From positions 186,001-250,000 of the forward strand of contig CAVWFT010000001.1 of assembly GCA_963754445.1 (NCBI GenBank): a stretch of 64,000 bases of DNA, written 5' to 3'. A program made the translations under genes and the position numbers. The first letter of the stretch is position 1. Every line of letters begins with the position of its first letter. Below are positions 42,026 through 51,299 of this stretch, piece by piece. Below the pieces are notes generated by a model. That model made no database searches, was not told the DNA's origin, and saw only the letters and a program-made list of their open reading frames with translations. Origin of the DNA: Bog-473 sp963754445 (GTDB lineage Bacteria; Actinomycetota; Acidimicrobiia; Acidimicrobiales; RAAP-2).

Positions 42026-44080
42026 TCAGCTCTTCGGGTGTCGGTCGTAGTCGACCGTCACGCTCGGGCTCGTCGGGTGTGATTGGCACGTCAAGACGTA
42101 GCCGGAGCGGAGTTCGGCGCGACTGAGCGCGAAGTCGTGGTCCATTTCGACGCTCCCGGCGACCAGGCTCGCCTTGCAGGTGCCGCAGGCGCCGCCCATG
42201 CACGCGTAGGGCGGATTGGCGCCCGCCAAGAGCGCAGCCTCGAGGATGCTGTCGCCGGGAGCGACGTCGAAGGTCTGTTCGCATCCCGACAGGCGCATCA
42301 TGACGGTCGCTCGGGGGTACTCCACGCTCTGTGCTTCGTTCTTGTCGGAGCCGCGGAACAACTCGACGTGGATGTGGTCGGGATCGACGAGATGCTCGAC
42401 CAGGGTGTCGCGAGCTGTCGTCACGAGCTCGACCGGGCCACAGAGGAACCAGTCGTCGATCGTCTCGGGCACAAGGGTGCTCCCGAGCCAACGGGCCAGC
42501 TTGTCCCGGTCGATGTGTCCGCTGAGCGCGGAGGGTGCCCGGGGTCGCGCGAGTGCACGTGGAACACCTCGAGGCGCTTCCCGTACTGGCTTTGGAGACG
42601 CTCGAGTGTGTCCGCGAACATTGTCGTCTCGGCGCTGCGGTTGCCGTAGATCAACGTGAAAATCGACGTGGGCTCGACCGCGAGCGTCGTTTGGAGCATG
42701 GACAGGATCGGTGTGATCCCGCTCCCGGCGGCGATCGCCACGTAGCGTCTCTCGGCAGCCCTATCTTCAACAACGCTGTCGAGGGTGCTGCCGAAGCTTC
42801 CGGTCGGCGTCATGATGTCGAGGGTGTCGCCCGCCTTCAATCCCTTGACGGCGAACGTCGAGAAGGCTCCGCCGTCGATGTGCCTGACCCCGATCGCCAG
42901 TTCCGCCGGTTGGCCCTCGGTCGCCGGCGTACAGATCGAGTAGTTGCGCCGGACCGAGGTTCCACCGATGTCGGTGCGCACGGTGACGTGCTGGCCGGCT
43001 TGGAAGCGGAACGCGGCACGAAGCTCTGGTGGGACATCGAAGCTGATGGCGACGCTGTCGGCGGTGAGCGCTTCGACGCTGCGAACCCGAAGCCGGTGAA
43101 ACTCCGGATGTGACGGCGAGGTCCTTTTCGGCGATCGCAGCGGCACGAGTCGCAACAGAGCCCGGTTGAGCTCTTTCCATTCGCGGAACTCGTCGGAAGT
43201 GAGTTGGCGTCCGAACACGGTGGCGATGGCGACCTCGCGATCGAGGTAGGCCTCCTGGTTTCGCCTCCACGTCGCGCCATAGCGGTGGAAGGGGATCGAC
43301 GGGTGCAGGTGGTGCACCAGGTGGTAGTTCTGCGAGAGCGTCAGCGGCGTGAAGAGCCACTCCATCCCCACCCGAACCCGCGTGGCGCGGTAGCGGTTGG
43401 CCCGCTGGGTGCTGGTGAGCCCGTGGTGGGGCAGCCAGTCGAACCACCACGCCAAGACAAAGAGCGCGATGCGCTCGGGGATCAGGTAGACGAGGACGAG
43501 AAGCCAGAACGTGCCGGTCAAGGCCGTCGTGACGATGAGGCCGATGGTGAAGACCATGAAAAGCGAGGTCTCGACGACCTCGCCGCGCGGGCGACCTTTT
43601 CGATGTCGGGTGTAGAAGGCCACGTAGGGACCGTCCATGAACAGCCAGCGCAGGGGCGTCTGCCACCCCGTCGCGGAGCTCGCGAAGCTGTCGGGGTCGT
43701 GTGCAGGGTCGTTGGCCCAGCGGTGGTGTTCGAGGTGGATGAACGACCACGCCGGAAACGCCATGGCCGGCGACACGAACACCATCGCTGCCCGGCCGAG
43801 CGTTGCGTTCACCCAACCGAGTCGTGCTGAGGGAGCGGTGGGCGGCGTCGTGGAGCACCGTGAACATGACGAAGATGGCGAGGGCGTTCGCCGCAACGGT
43901 CAGCGCCCACGGGAGTCGATGCTCGATAGCCGCCCAGCTCGAGAAGGCGAAGACCGCCAGAGCCGCGAAGAAGAGGGAGACCGTCGGCCACGAGATCCTC
44001 GGCACCGACCCGCCCGGATCGGGGAGTCCTCGGGTCGTCGCTGTGCCGACGCGTGGGGGAGCCTGCACGGAGACGGACAT
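42026..44080 (-). pseudogene. fatty-acid-desaturase - ferredoxin reductase - [2Fe-2S] ferredoxin fusion, frameshifted twice
   Basis: The N-terminal membrane desaturase/hydroxylase domain has its three His boxes in the right order: HDAAH, HLEHHRW and HLVHHLHP. A PaaE-like reductase follows (FQAGQHVTVRTDIGGTSVRR, IAAGSGITPILSMLQTTL, WFLCGPVELV). A plant-type ferredoxin (PPYACMGGACGTCKASL) closes it, with a last Cys in GYVLTCQSHP. The frame shifts near 43832 (an extra base in AGCACGACTC) and near 42520. Repaired length is about 680 residues. A diiron oxygenase carrying its own electron chain would be self-sufficient. It heads the operon with the amidase-like gene. Confidence 0.8.
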
Positions 44081-44192
44081 CAGCGGCTGCGCGGGGGGCG
44101 GGTGCCCGCATATGTCATGTCGTCGACCAGCTCATCGTTGGGTCGCATCCTCCTGCTCGGCGCGACTCGGGCCCGCCCACGTTTGACCTAGA

Positions 44193-44218
44193 AACTATAA
44201 CCGACTCATGTTATAGTT
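44193..44218. promoter_or_regulatory. TetR-type operator between the desaturase and tetR genes
   Basis: A perfect 9-bp inverted repeat AACTATAAC-N8-GTTATAGTT lies between the divergent genes. Its arms also contain -10-like TATAAC/TATAGT sequences in both directions, so one bound dimer could silence both promoters. Confidence 0.65.
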
Positions 44219-44275
44219 ATGGCGTGATTCGGGTCAAGGTCGCCCTCGACGGCGGCAGTGTCAGGATCGCCGTCG

Positions 44276-44899
44276 ATGACCACTGCGGCACCCCAGCGCC
44301 GTCAACCGGTCCAAGAACGCAGCCGCCAGACGGTGGCGCGCATTCTCGACGCGGCAGACACACTCATCGACGAGGGGGGCGTCGAAGCGGTGACCACCCG
44401 TGCCGTGGCGGACCGGGCCGGCGTCACCTATCCGTCCCTCTACCGCTTCTTCGCCGATCGGGACGAGATCCTCGACCAGCTGGTGACGCGTCACCTGGCC
44501 GCGCTCGACGCCCGGGCCGTGGCCGCAGAGCGCACGTGGCAGATCACGTCGGTACGTGACGTCATCGACCGGGAGCTGGACCTGCACGTCGCTTATTTCA
44601 AAGAGCACCCCAGCGCTGCTCGACTGTGGCTCAGTGGGAGAAGTTCGCCCGCTGTCGTGACGCAAGTCCGCCAGCGCGCCCAGGTGCTCGCCGAGCGTCT
44701 GCGCCAAGTGCTGGTCGCCGCCAACTTCGCCCCTTCCGACACCGACCCTCGCGTGCTAATGCTGGTCGTCGAGCTCGGGGATCGCATCTTGGACTTGGCC
44801 TTCCGGGACCGATCCGATCCGGACCCCGTGATCATCGAACTCGGTCGCACCGCGCTCAACTCCTACGCGCGCGACGCACTGGACGTGTCGGACGAGTGA
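44276..44899 (+). CDS. TetR-family transcriptional regulator
   Basis: The 207-residue protein has an N-terminal TetR helix-turn-helix (ILDAADTLIDEGGVEAVTTR, then VADRAGVTYPSLYRFFADRD) and a C-terminal TetR_C-like domain. The start is ATG 44276 (a GTG 18 bases upstream is possible). It is divergent from the desaturase operon, with the perfect inverted repeat between them, and so probably represses that operon and itself. Confidence 0.92.
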   Translation: MTTAAPQRRQPVQERSRQTVARILDAADTLIDEGGVEAVTTRAVADRAGVTYPSLYRFFADRDEILDQLVTRHLAALDARAVAAERTWQITSVRDVIDRELDLHVAYFKEHPSAARLWLSGRSSPAVVTQVRQRAQVLAERLRQVLVAANFAPSDTDPRVLMLVVELGDRILDLAFRDRSDPDPVIIELGRTALNSYARDALDVSDE

Positions 44900-45005
44900 A
44901 CGGCGGGTGTCGGACCAGTGAACGCTTGGTTCACAGCAATGCCAAGCTCAATTTCCTCCTTCACGCCCGGGTGCCGGCACCGGGATGTTCCGTTAGCGTG
45001 GCGAA

Positions 45006-46334
45006 GTGAACGACGTGCCGGTGGCATTGACAACCAAGGCTCGATCTCGCCCCAGGTCCATCCCGATGCCGGACCCCAGGCCTCCGACTGCTCCACAGGA
45101 ATTCCACCTACTGGCCAAGCCGACCGGACCGATCTGCAATCTCGATTGCGAATACTGCTTCTTCTTGTCCAAGGAGTCGCTCTATCCCGGCGATCGCTTT
45201 CGAATGTCTGATGAGCTGCTCGAGAGCTACGTGCGCCAGCTCTTCGAGTCCCACGCCTCGGCTCCTGAGGTCACGGTCGCGTGGCAGGGCGGCGAGCCCA
45301 CGCTCATGGGGGTGGAGTTCTTTCGCCGGGCGATCGAGCTGACCGAGCGGTACCGCCGGCCGGGCCAGCAAATCCAGCACACCATCCAAACCAACGGCAC
45401 GCTGCTGAACGATGCCTGGTGCGAGTTGCTCGCGGAGCATCGCTTCCTGGTCGGCATCAGCATCGACGGGCCTCCTGAGCTCCATGACCGCTACCGGGTC
45501 GACAAGCGGGGAAACCCCTCGTCCGAGCGCGTGCTGGGGGGCCTCGAGCTGCTCGCCAAGCACGACGTGGAGTTCAACGTCTTGTGCACGGTGAACGCGG
45601 CGAACCAGGACTATCCACTGGAGGTCTATCGCTACTTCCGAGACGACCTGGGCGCCCGGTTCATCCAGTTCATCCCCATCGTCGAGCGCGACAACGACAC
45701 GGGATTCCAGGAGGGCGACCGGGTCACCGAACGCTCCGTCGAACCCGAAGCGTGGGGCAGGTTCCTCGTCACCGTGTTCGACGAGTGGCTCCGCCTCGAC
45801 GTGGGCACCGTGTTCATCTCTCATTTCGACGCGGCGCTGGCCTCGTGGGTGGGGGTGCCCCCCGCGCTCTGCGTCTTCGCCGAGACGTGCGGCAACGCGG
45901 TAGCGCTCGAGCACAACGGCGATCTGTACTCCTGTGATCATTTCGTCGAACCCGACTATCTCCTCGGCAACATCTTCGAGACGCACATGGTCGAGCTCAT
46001 GGCCTCACCCCAGCAACGCTCCTTCGGCGAGGCCAAGCGCGACACGTTGCCCCAGTACTGCCTCGAATGCAGCGTGCGCTTCGCCTGCCAGGGAGAGTGT
46101 CCCAAGAACCGCTTCACGCGCACTCCCGACGGTGAGCTCGGACTCAACTACCTGTGCGCCGGCTACAAGGCGTTCTTCGGGCATATCGACGGGCCTATGC
46201 GGCTTATGGCCGACCTTCTGCGCCAAGGTCGGTTTGCAGACGAGGTCATGGCGATCCTTATCCAGGCCGGGCGCAACGACCCGTGCCCGTGCCGGAGTGG
46301 CCTGAAGTCCAAGGCCTGTCACCAAAAGATCTGA
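45006..46334 (+). CDS. radical-SAM sulfatase maturase (anSME family) with C-terminal SEC-C motif
   Basis: The 442-residue protein would convert the active-site Cys of a sulfatase to formylglycine without oxygen. The radical-SAM cluster motif is C44-x3-C48-x2-C51 (CNLDCEYC). The SPASM region has the usual Cys set (CGNAVALEHNGDLYSCDHFV, CLECSVRFACQGECPKN). The last 25 residues form a SEC-C zinc-binding motif (GRNDPCPCRSGLKSKACH), as seen in SecA tails; it is not part of classical maturases. The client sulfatase gene follows 43 bases downstream. Confidence 0.9.
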   Translation: MNDVPVALTTKARSRPRSIPMPDPRPPTAPQEFHLLAKPTGPICNLDCEYCFFLSKESLYPGDRFRMSDELLESYVRQLFESHASAPEVTVAWQGGEPTLMGVEFFRRAIELTERYRRPGQQIQHTIQTNGTLLNDAWCELLAEHRFLVGISIDGPPELHDRYRVDKRGNPSSERVLGGLELLAKHDVEFNVLCTVNAANQDYPLEVYRYFRDDLGARFIQFIPIVERDNDTGFQEGDRVTERSVEPEAWGRFLVTVFDEWLRLDVGTVFISHFDAALASWVGVPPALCVFAETCGNAVALEHNGDLYSCDHFVEPDYLLGNIFETHMVELMASPQQRSFGEAKRDTLPQYCLECSVRFACQGECPKNRFTRTPDGELGLNYLCAGYKAFFGHIDGPMRLMADLLRQGRFADEVMAILIQAGRNDPCPCRSGLKSKACHQKI

Positions 46335-46377
46335 CGTTGCAGAGAACCCCGTACCAAACCAAGAGAGGGAGAACCCG

Positions 46378-48699
46378 ATGACCGGTCCGCAAAAGAGGTT
46401 GGAGAAGCAGGAATCCCTTCCGTTTCCTCCAACACCGATGGCCGGCAAGGTCAGCCTCTCGATGCAGGAGTCGGTCTACGAGCCGCGCGTGACGCCACGT
46501 CGGCTTCCCGAGGATGCTCCAAACATTCTCATTATCCTGATGGACGACGCGGGTCCGGGCCAGCCGACGACGTTTGGCGGTGAGATCAACACCCCGACCC
46601 TCGAGCGCATTCTCGGCGAGGGGATCGGCTACAACCGGTTTCATACGACGGCCCTGTGCTCGCCAACTCGGGCGTCGCTCCTGACCGGGCGCAATCATCA
46701 TCGGGTCTGCACCGGGATCATCACCGAGTTTGCCAACGACTGGGATGCCTTCAGTGGGCGGATTCCCAAGAGCAGCGCCCTCGTGGCAGAAGTGCTCAAG
46801 GATTACGGCTACGCCACCGCTGCGTGGGGCAAGTGGCACAACACACCGGCGATCGAGGCGGGCCCGACCGGTCCGTTCGAGAACTGGCCGACGAATCTGG
46901 GCTTCGAGTCCTTCTACGGATTCCTGGCCGGGGAGTCGTCGCAGTTCGAGCCGAACCTGGTTCGCAACACGACGTTCGTGTCGCCGCCCAAGACCCCCGA
47001 AGAGGGCTACCACCTGAACGAGGATCTGGCCGACGACGCCATCAACTGGCTGCACAAGCACCAAGCCATGGCCCCGGACCGGCCCTTCTTCATGTACTGG
47101 GCCAGCGGCGCGATCCACGGGCCCCACCACGCGCCCAAGGAGTACATCGACAAGTACCAGGGCAAGTTCGACGACGGCTGGGACGCCTACCGAGAGAAGG
47201 TGTTCGAGCGGGCCAAGGAGAAGGGCTGGATCCCCGCCGACACACAGCTGACTCCACGACACGAACAAATGGCGTCCTGGGAGAGCGTCCCTGAGGGCGA
47301 GCGGCCATTCCAGAGCCGGCTGATGGAGGTGTGTGCCGCCTACGGCGAACACGCCGATGTTCAGGCGGGGCGCATCGTCGACGAGATTGAAGCGCTCGGG
47401 TACGGCGACAACACACTGATCTTCTACCTCTGGGGCGACAACGGAACGTCGGCGCAAGGCCAGGAAGGCACGATCAGCGAGCTGGTGGCGCACAACGGCA
47501 TCGTCACGACCATTGAACAACAGATCGAGGCGCTCGATGAGCTTGGCGGCCTTGACGTCCTTGGCGGGCCCAAGACCGATTCCATCTACCACTCTGGATG
47601 GGCCTGGGCCGGCAGCACGCCTTACAAGGGCACGATGATCCTGGCCGGGTACTTCGGCGGCACTCGCAACCCGATGGCGATCCGGTGGCCGGCCAAGATC
47701 AAGCCCGATCCCACCCCGCGCCCGCAGTTCCATCACACCAACGACGTGGTCCCGACGATCTACGAGGTCCTCGGCATCACACCACCACGCGTGGTGAACG
47801 GCATCCCCCAGGACTCCCTCGATGGCGTGAGCTTCGCCTACAGCTTCGATGACCCGAGCGCCGAGGGCCGATTGGAGACGCAATATTTCGAGATCCTGGG
47901 CTGTCGCGGCATCTACCACAAGGGCTGGATGGCCTCGGCGTTCGGTCCACGAGTCCCCTGGGTGCGGGGCGTGCCCCCCGGCATCTTCGAGTGGACGCCC
48001 GACAAGGACACCTGGGAGCTGTACAACCTCGAAGAGGATTGGAGCCAGGCCAACGACCTCGCGGCGGAGAATCCGGAACTGCTCGAACACTTGAAGGAGC
48101 TCTTCCTCATCGAGGCCGCGAGGAACAATGCGTTGCCGATCGGCGGAGCGCTCTACATCCCGCTGTTTCGTCCGGACCTGCGTCCTGCACCCCCCTACAA
48201 GGAATGGACCTTTTTCGGCGACACCGTTCGCGTGCCGGAGTTCTCCGCCCCCGCCCTCGGCACCAAACCCAACGTCGTCGCCATCGAGGCGGAGATCCCC
48301 GCGGACGCCAACGGCGTGCTCTACAAGTTGGGCGGTTTCTCCGGCGGCGTCACCTGCTTCGTCGAGGACGGCATCCTCTGTTACGAGTACAACCTTTTCG
48401 AGATCGAGCGGACGAAGATCCGTGCAGAGGAGAAGCTGCCGACGGGCAAGGTCGAGATCGAAATTGAGACGAATCATCCCGAGCCGATGCCGCGGGGTCC
48501 GTTGAACGTGACGCTGAAGGTGAACGGCACACTCGTCGCCGAAGGCACCGTCCCCGTGACCTGTCCGATCGCCTTTACCGCCAACGAGTGTCTCGATTTC
48601 GGCATGGCGCTCGGATCCCCGGTGTCGCTCGATTACTACGACAAGGCGCCGTTCAAGTTCAACGGCACCATCGAGCGGGCCTACGTTAGGTACGTGTAA
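46378..48699 (+). CDS. type I arylsulfatase (Cys-type, formylglycine-dependent)
   Basis: The 773-residue enzyme belongs to the alkaline-phosphatase-like sulfatases. The formylglycine site is Cys94 in CSPTRASLLTGRN. Metal ligands include Asp56-Asp57 (IILMDDAGPG), and FYLWGDNGTSAQGQEG supplies the second Asp-Asn pair. The C-terminal 180 residues form an extra beta domain common in large arylsulfatases of this type. No signal peptide is apparent, so it is probably cytoplasmic, which fits activation by the adjacent maturase. The natural sulfate ester is unknown. An AGAGAGGGAG site precedes the ATG. Confidence 0.93.
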   Translation: MTGPQKRLEKQESLPFPPTPMAGKVSLSMQESVYEPRVTPRRLPEDAPNILIILMDDAGPGQPTTFGGEINTPTLERILGEGIGYNRFHTTALCSPTRASLLTGRNHHRVCTGIITEFANDWDAFSGRIPKSSALVAEVLKDYGYATAAWGKWHNTPAIEAGPTGPFENWPTNLGFESFYGFLAGESSQFEPNLVRNTTFVSPPKTPEEGYHLNEDLADDAINWLHKHQAMAPDRPFFMYWASGAIHGPHHAPKEYIDKYQGKFDDGWDAYREKVFERAKEKGWIPADTQLTPRHEQMASWESVPEGERPFQSRLMEVCAAYGEHADVQAGRIVDEIEALGYGDNTLIFYLWGDNGTSAQGQEGTISELVAHNGIVTTIEQQIEALDELGGLDVLGGPKTDSIYHSGWAWAGSTPYKGTMILAGYFGGTRNPMAIRWPAKIKPDPTPRPQFHHTNDVVPTIYEVLGITPPRVVNGIPQDSLDGVSFAYSFDDPSAEGRLETQYFEILGCRGIYHKGWMASAFGPRVPWVRGVPPGIFEWTPDKDTWELYNLEEDWSQANDLAAENPELLEHLKELFLIEAARNNALPIGGALYIPLFRPDLRPAPPYKEWTFFGDTVRVPEFSAPALGTKPNVVAIEAEIPADANGVLYKLGGFSGGVTCFVEDGILCYEYNLFEIERTKIRAEEKLPTGKVEIEIETNHPEPMPRGPLNVTLKVNGTLVAEGTVPVTCPIAFTANECLDFGMALGSPVSLDYYDKAPFKFNGTIERAYVRYV

Positions 48700-48731
48700 G
48701 AACTCCGGCGAGTTGATCTGGATCGAGGTAC

Positions 48732-49109
48732 ATGCTCGCAATTGACCACCTGACGTACGACGAGGTCATCTCCAACATTGCCAAAGTGGTCGAGGCGATT
48801 GGCGCCCTGATCATGGTTATCGGTGGACTGTGGGCCTTTCTGAATTTCGGGTTCCAGACTCTGTATGCGGATTCCCGCAGTGGTGCGTATAAACGGCTTC
48901 GGCGCCAGCTCGGCCAAGTCATTCTCATTGGGTTGGAAGTTCTGATCGTCGGCGACATCGTTCGCACGATCATTGTCGACCCCACCATCCGAAGTGTGAC
49001 GGTACTGGGGATAATCGTGATCATACGGATCGTCCTCAGCTTCTCCCTTGAAGTCGAAATCGACGGAGTCTGGCCCTGGAACCGCGGGCAAACCAAGCAG
49101 CGGCCCTAA
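48732..49109 (+). CDS. DUF1622 membrane protein
   Basis: The 125-residue protein has three hydrophobic segments (VEAIGALIMVIGGLWAFL, QVILIGLEVLIVGDIVRTII, VTVLGIIVIIRIVLSFSLEV). Its order, including RLRRQLGQVILIGLE, matches the DUF1622 family of small inner-membrane proteins with unknown role. It lies just after the sulfatase but may belong to the following group of membrane proteins. Confidence 0.85.
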   Translation: MLAIDHLTYDEVISNIAKVVEAIGALIMVIGGLWAFLNFGFQTLYADSRSGAYKRLRRQLGQVILIGLEVLIVGDIVRTIIVDPTIRSVTVLGIIVIIRIVLSFSLEVEIDGVWPWNRGQTKQRP

Positions 49110-49154
49110 ACGTCCTGTGTGGTGGACCGAGCGTCCCCTCTGCGCTTCCAGCCG

Positions 49155-49874
49155 TCAGCCGTCTTCGCTGGGTTCTCGGAGGCCCCCTCGCTGCCCCGGG
49201 CGATAGTTGTTGATGATCTTGGCCAGCGCCGTCACCAGAAACAGCTGGCCCACGAGCATCTCTCCCACGGCAAATGTCTGCCCCGGATTGTCGGCGGGAA
49301 TGAGATTTCCATAGCCGGTGGTCGTGAGGGTCGTGAACGAGAAGAAGAGATCCTGGGGAAAGGACCCATCGCCCTGTGCCCCGAAAAATGGAGTCGGGTC
49401 GTTGGCACCGGTGGACCGGTAGAGGAAGGCAAAGAACATCCCGATCAATGCGTAGGTGGCAAGAGCGCCGAGCACCGTCTCCAAGTCGACGGTGGAGCGA
49501 CGCAGCAGATGCCGTGCGATGCAGAAGGGCGCAACGAGGTAGAGAAGGCAGCTCACGGCCGGCAGGAACAGCTTCGTGGTGCTTTCGTGTAAGGCGAGTC
49601 CGAGTACGGCCGCGGCGAGGGCAACGACGAGGGCTGTTTCGGCGACCAGGCGCGCCGATCTCGGCGCCCGCGAAGTCCCAAGGATGACCCAGACCGTGGC
49701 GATCTGAACCACCAGGACCAGCGAACCCGCCCATCCCTCCGTCAGCGTCACGGATAGCACATAGGTGATAAGGATGAGGAGAAGCACCATTGCGTAGCTG
49801 TCGGGCTTCAAAACGGACTTGAAGAGCCTCCGGGGCCCCGACGTTTCTGTGTCTCCATCCATGGGATCTGGCAT
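49155..49874 (-). CDS. two-pore-domain-type potassium/ion channel protein (Ion_trans_2)
   Basis: The 239-residue protein has four or five N-terminal transmembrane segments and then a K+-channel pore: helix plus selectivity filter TLTTTGYGNLIPADNPGQ, followed by MLVGQLFLVTALAKIINNY. I chose ATG 49874, which has GAGGA eight bases upstream, over a longer GTG start. There is no cytoplasmic RCK domain. It is convergent with the DUF1622 gene. Confidence 0.85.
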   Translation of the reverse strand: MPDPMDGDTETSGPRRLFKSVLKPDSYAMVLLLILITYVLSVTLTEGWAGSLVLVVQIATVWVILGTSRAPRSARLVAETALVVALAAAVLGLALHESTTKLFLPAVSCLLYLVAPFCIARHLLRRSTVDLETVLGALATYALIGMFFAFLYRSTGANDPTPFFGAQGDGSFPQDLFFSFTTLTTTGYGNLIPADNPGQTFAVGEMLVGQLFLVTALAKIINNYRPGQRGGLREPSEDG

Positions 49875-50146
49875 CGAATCATCCTCGCGCTGGTCCGGCA
49901 CTCCGTTGCCAGTTGCTCGTCACGCACATTCGAGACTCGATGTCCATACGATCCGGGTGACCGTGTTCGGTCCCCCGGGCTGGTGCTGGACCCTACGACC
50001 AGGAGCACGCACGGCAATGCAAGCGGGGATACGCTCGACCGTGCCCAGTTAAAAATCACAATCGCGACCGGAGAGTCCTTCGACCTGATTTCTCGGGTCA
50101 CGGACCCAACGTGGCGCAGCAATCCATCACGAGAGAGGGAGTTTCG

Positions 50147-50377
50147 ATGTTCGCCTACACCTGGCCCCTGCTGAGCCTGTTCTGGACGTTCCTGATGTTC
50201 GCGGGAGTCTTCCTGATGGTGTTCTTCATCATCTGGTGCTTCATCGACAACTTCCGCCGGCGTGACCACCATGGTTTGGCCAAGGCGACGTGGACGCTCG
50301 TCATCCTCTTGATCCCGGTTCTCGGAGCGCTGATCTACATCATTGCCCGGCCGGCAGACGCAATGCTGGCGACCTGA
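50147..50377 (+). CDS. PLDc_N-type two-helix membrane protein
   Basis: The 76-residue protein consists of two transmembrane helices separated by a charged loop (CFIDNFRRRDHHGLAKATW) and ends in IPVLGALIYIIARPADAM. This is the hallmark of the phospholipase D N-terminal (PLDc_N) membrane domain, here without a nuclease domain. A GAGGGAG site lies upstream of the ATG, which I prefer over a GTG 36 bases earlier. Its function is unknown. Confidence 0.82.
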   Translation: MFAYTWPLLSLFWTFLMFAGVFLMVFFIIWCFIDNFRRRDHHGLAKATWTLVILLIPVLGALIYIIARPADAMLAT

Positions 50378-50472
50378 CTCCTTCCCGCTGCAGCTTCAGG
50401 CCATCGGCGCCACCGAGCGTGATCAGGCGATCAATCCTTATGTCGAAGATCGCCTCTTCGTAGGAACGGCTA

Positions 50473-51126
50473 ATGGTTCTTAACCTCATCCTCATTGGAT
50501 TGGCGATCACTTTCGAGCCGATCCCACTCACCGCCTTCGTCCTCGTCCTCGCGTCGAAGAATGGGACGAGAAAGGGGGCTGCCTTCATTTTCGGGTGGCT
50601 GCTCTCGCTGGCCGTCGTCGTCGCCGTCACGATCCTGGCAACCGGCAACAATCCTCCGAAGTCGAACACCGCACCGTCACTGGCCTCCCTAGCGGTAAAG
50701 ATCTCCATCGGCGTCGTTCTGGTGGTCATCGCGGCCCGCAAATGGCGAAAGCTCGGAATCCCCAAGCCGCCGAAGAAGACTCCGAAATGGCAGACCGGCA
50801 TCGACGCCATGTCGCCGTGGTACGCGATGGGTCTTGCCCCCTTGACGCAGCCTTGGGGTCTGGTCGCAGCCGGTGTGGCCACCATCGTAGGAGCGAAGCT
50901 CGCGTCGTGGCAGAGTTACGTGGCGATCATCGGCTTCTGCCTCATCGCGACGGGCGCCTACATCGTGATGGAGCTTTATGTCGCGTTCCGACCGGACGAA
51001 GGTCAGGCACTGCTCACCCGACTCCGCAACTGGATGGACACCCATACAGATCAGGTGATCGTCATCGTGTCCTTGGCACTCGGGCTCTGGCTCGTCGGCA
51101 ATAGTGCCTACCTTTTGATCACATGA
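50473..51126 (+). CDS. GAP-family membrane protein (Sap, sulfolipid-1-addressing-like)
   Basis: The 217-residue protein has six hydrophobic segments and the GAP/Sap family layout: an N-terminal LILIGLAITFEPIPLTAFVL and KKTPKWQTGIDAMSPWYAM, then APLTQPWGLVAAGVATIVGA. In mycobacteria related proteins are needed for surface glycolipid transport. The role here is unknown. It is on the plus strand, about 95 bases after the PLDc_N gene. Confidence 0.8.
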   Translation: MVLNLILIGLAITFEPIPLTAFVLVLASKNGTRKGAAFIFGWLLSLAVVVAVTILATGNNPPKSNTAPSLASLAVKISIGVVLVVIAARKWRKLGIPKPPKKTPKWQTGIDAMSPWYAMGLAPLTQPWGLVAAGVATIVGAKLASWQSYVAIIGFCLIATGAYIVMELYVAFRPDEGQALLTRLRNWMDTHTDQVIVIVSLALGLWLVGNSAYLLIT

Positions 51127-51299
51127 GACGGCGCGCACGGTGGGATGAGGAGTCTGGAACGAGACGGATACGCTCGCTCGCTCGCTTTCGAACTCACTGA
51201 CAGAGCTCCGACAAGGCCGCGAACTTGTCATAGGGAGTCCGTGGTTGTCCGCGGACCAGTCTCAACAGGTGACCTGTGTTCAGCGGTTACATCATTGCC

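Noticed and set aside
46258..48741. 827-codon minus-strand ORF opposite the sulfatase
   Set aside because: It shows no domains, and the plus-strand sulfatase with its CSPTR site is unquestionable.
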